NCBI GenBank assembly: GCA_022710245.1 | Contig: JAKLHH010000349.1 | Span: 1-7,428 of the forward strand | Direction: 5' to 3' | Origin: Myxococcota bacterium | Lineage (GTDB): Bacteria > Myxococcota > Polyangia > GCA-2747355 > JAKLHH01 | Length of the DNA stretch: 7,428 nt | Shown: one piece after another, positions 5,822-7,428 of the stretch | Layout: each line of letters begins with the position of its first letter | Position numbering within the stretch: position 1 is the first letter of the stretch | Made by a program: the position numbers and the translations under genes | The notes under the pieces: model-generated | Told to the model about the DNA's origin: nothing | The model's input: only the letters and a program-made list of their open reading frames with translations | Database searches by the model: none

Positions 5822-5840
5822 GGGACGGCCATGGAGCTGA
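5817..5840 (+). CDS. possible seven-codon leader ORF overlapping the kinase start
   Basis: ATG ATG at 5817-5822 opens a frame encoding MMGRPWS, ending with TGA at 5838-5840, inside the first codons of the kinase gene but in another frame. GGGAGGGG (5800-5807), nine bases upstream, is a better Shine-Dalgarno match for this start than anything directly before the kinase ATG, which has only GGGA (5822-5825). Ribosomes stopping here could re-initiate on the kinase ATG seven bases back. A peptide function is not implied, and it could equally be chance. Confidence 0.25.
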   Translation: MMGRPWS

Positions 5841-7428
5841 TCGGCCGCTACCAGATCCTGCACCGCCTCGGCGCCGGCGGCATGGCCGAGGTGCTCCTCG
5901 GCCGCGCGCGGGGCGAGGCGGGCTTCGAGAAACTGGTGGCGGTCAAGCGCATCCTGCCCCAGCTTACCAGGAACGAGGAGCTGGTGCGGATGTTCGTCGA
6001 CGAGGCGCGCATCTCGGCCAGCCTCTCGCACGGATCGATCGGGCAGATCTTCGAGTTCGGGCGCGACGGAGACAACTACTTCCTGGCCATGGAGTACGTG
6101 CAGGGCATCGACCTCAGGCGCGTCCTCCGCCGCTTCCGCAAGGCGCAGCGGCCGATCCCGCCGGCCGTGGGCGCCTTCATCGTGCTCCACGTCTGCGCGG
6201 CCCTGGACCACGCGCACGGCAAGCGCGATCCCTCGGGGCGGCCGCTCGGCATCGTTCATCGCGACGTCAGCCCGAGCAACATCCTGGTCTCCTTCGAGGG
6301 CGAGGTGAAGCTGATCGACTTCGGCATCGCCAAGGCGGCGGACCGGGTGACCGAGACGGCGGTGATGGGGATCAAGGGCAAGTACGCGTACATGTCCCCG
6401 GAGCAGGCGAGCGGCGAGGAGCTCGACCACCGCTCGGACATCTTCGGCGCGGGCGTGGTCCTCTACGAGCTCCTCGCCGGCCGCAGCCCCTTCCTGGGCG
6501 CCAACGATCGGGCCACGCTGGAGAACGTCCGCCACGCGAAGGCGCTGCCGCCCTCGACGCGGACGCGCGGGCTCCCGCCGGCGCTGGACCGCATCTGCGC
6601 GCGGGCGCTGGCTCGCCGGCGCGACGCGCGCTTCACGCGGGCGGGCGACATGCAGGAGGAGCTCGAGGAGGTCTGCCGCGGCGAGGGCTTCACCGGGCGG
6701 CAGATGGCGCGCTGGGTCGAGGAGCACTTCGCCGAGGAGATCGCGGCCCAGCGCGACCTGCTCCGCGATCTCCGCGAGCGCAGCGTGCCAGTCGTCGACG
6801 AGGACGGCGCCACCGAGGAGCTGACCCGAGGGCGAAGGGGCGAAGCCCCGGGCGAGCGCCCGCAGCGGCGCCCGGTGCTGGACCCACGGCGCCCGGTGCT
6901 GGAGCCGCAGCCCGCGGCCCGGCGAGGCGCCGAGGAGCTGCAGGAGCCCATCCTGCTCGGGCCGGCGCAGGTCGCTCAGCGGGAGCGCACGCCGCACCCG
7001 TCGACCCCGCTCGAGGCGACGCCGCACGCGCACACGCCGACCGGACCGGCTCCCCGGCCCCTCGAGCTCCTCGAGGTGGTGGCCTCGACCCCGACCCCGC
7101 GGGCCCGCACGCCGATCGGTCGCGTCGCCGTCCCGGCGGAGCCCGCGGCCGCACCGCCTGGCGGGCCCGCGCTGCTCCTCGTCGACACGCCAGCGCCTGC
7201 GCGGCGCCGCGGCGGGCGCTGGATCCACATCCTCGCCTTCAGCGCCTTCGCGACGGTGGCGCTGGCGGGCGCCTACCTGCTGGTGCGACGGCTCGACGCG
7301 GATCGCGCCGCGCGGCCGGCGGGCGTCGTCGAGCTCAGGCTGGAGCCGGCCCACGGCGCGCAGGTCTTCGTCGACGACGAGCTGCACGGCGCCATCTCCG
7401 CCGGCACCACCTACCGGATCGAGGGCCT
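5831..7428 (+). CDS. membrane-anchored Ser/Thr protein kinase with PEGA-like domain (3' end beyond the window)
   Basis: At least 532 residues of a eukaryote-like (Hanks-type) Ser/Thr kinase, open to the right edge. The kinase domain spans residues 7-285: glycine loop LGAGGMAEV (13-21), ATP-binding Lys39 (VAVKR), helix-C Glu58 (DEARISASL), catalytic loop HRDVSPSN (Asp145, Asn150), DFG at 163-165 and YMSPEQ (187-192). All core catalytic residues are present. Position 147 is Ser where HRDLKPEN has Lys, a form I know from myxobacterial kinases. Residues 320-460 are a Pro/Thr/Arg-rich linker. Residues 464-485 form one membrane span. VELRLEPAHGAQVFVDD (from 500) begins a PEGA-like extracytoplasmic domain. 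The substrate is unknown. ATG at 5831 is chosen because the kinase domain follows at once; an in-frame GTG at 5792 behind GGAGGTG would add 13 residues. It is divergent from the lipoprotein operon. Confidence 0.92.
   Translation, partial: MELIGRYQILHRLGAGGMAEVLLGRARGEAGFEKLVAVKRILPQLTRNEELVRMFVDEARISASLSHGSIGQIFEFGRDGDNYFLAMEYVQGIDLRRVLRRFRKAQRPIPPAVGAFIVLHVCAALDHAHGKRDPSGRPLGIVHRDVSPSNILVSFEGEVKLIDFGIAKAADRVTETAVMGIKGKYAYMSPEQASGEELDHRSDIFGAGVVLYELLAGRSPFLGANDRATLENVRHAKALPPSTRTRGLPPALDRICARALARRRDARFTRAGDMQEELEEVCRGEGFTGRQMARWVEEHFAEEIAAQRDLLRDLRERSVPVVDEDGATEELTRGRRGEAPGERPQRRPVLDPRRPVLEPQPAARRGAEELQEPILLGPAQVAQRERTPHPSTPLEATPHAHTPTGPAPRPLELLEVVASTPTPRARTPIGRVAVPAEPAAAPPGGPALLLVDTPAPARRRGGRWIHILAFSAFATVALAGAYLLVRRLDADRAARPAGVVELRLEPAHGAQVFVDDELHGAISAGTTYRIEG
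6837..6849. repeat. GGGGC-GAA-GCCCC hairpin within the kinase linker
   Basis: A perfect five-base stem with a GAA triloop lies where the kinase gene enters its low-complexity linker. It is probably incidental in such GC-rich coding DNA, but it marks the boundary of the variable region. Confidence 0.4.
6866..6903. repeat. 21 bp tandem duplication in the kinase linker
   Basis: CGGCGCCCGGTGCTGGA occurs at 6866-6882 and again at 6887-6903, offset by exactly seven codons. It encodes RRPVLDP followed by RRPVLEP. The in-frame duplication fits linker expansion by slippage. Confidence 0.8.

Noticed and set aside
5789..7387. A 532-codon leftward open frame opposite the kinase gene
   Set aside because: The plus strand encodes every kinase catalytic motif in order, and the minus frame shows no recognisable motif.

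Overview
The window is very GC-rich (by eye about 70 percent) and looks like chromosomal DNA of a myxobacterium or other Myxococcota. Three things point there: a protease ending in a MYXO-CTERM-like sorting tail, a lipoprotein with tandem CSGHGTC-type EGF modules, and a membrane Ser/Thr kinase with the HRDVSPxN form of the catalytic loop. No RNA gene, CRISPR array, insertion sequence or phage gene could be supported.

Layout: positions 1-470 hold no secure gene. The first 160 bases carry a long imperfect inverted repeat and a short leftward open frame that may be the start of, or a remnant of, a gene beyond the edge. Positions 177-352 hold 41-43 bp tandem direct repeats, and 353-457 hold two copies of a second repeat on a 60 bp period. 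A leftward three-gene cluster follows (471-5654, read right to left). It comprises an EGF-module lipoprotein with a C-terminal alpha/beta-hydrolase domain (5654-3555), a secreted gingipain-like (peptidase family C25) protease with a Cys-rich region and sorting tail (3544-1163), and a small metallo-beta-lactamase-fold hydrolase (1163-471). The spacings are 10 nt and a one-base TGATG stop/start overlap, so the three are very probably one operon. Each start has a clear Shine-Dalgarno sequence.

A 176 bp divergent spacer (5655-5830) separates this operon from a rightward Ser/Thr protein kinase (5831 to the right edge, incomplete) with a kinase domain, a Pro/Thr-rich linker, one membrane span and the start of a PEGA-like domain. 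The spacer holds a 10 bp stem-loop and competing translation starts in front of the kinase.

Taken together, two operon products are predicted to be exported to the envelope or surface (a lipoprotein hydrolase and an anchored protease). The third is a cytoplasmic metallo-hydrolase of glyoxalase II/YcbL type. No shared pathway is established by the sequence. The kinase may be unrelated or may share control through the divergent spacer. The least explained features are the repeat block at 1-470, the uncharacterised middle domain and non-canonical nucleophile elbow of the lipoprotein hydrolase, and the stem-loop before the kinase.
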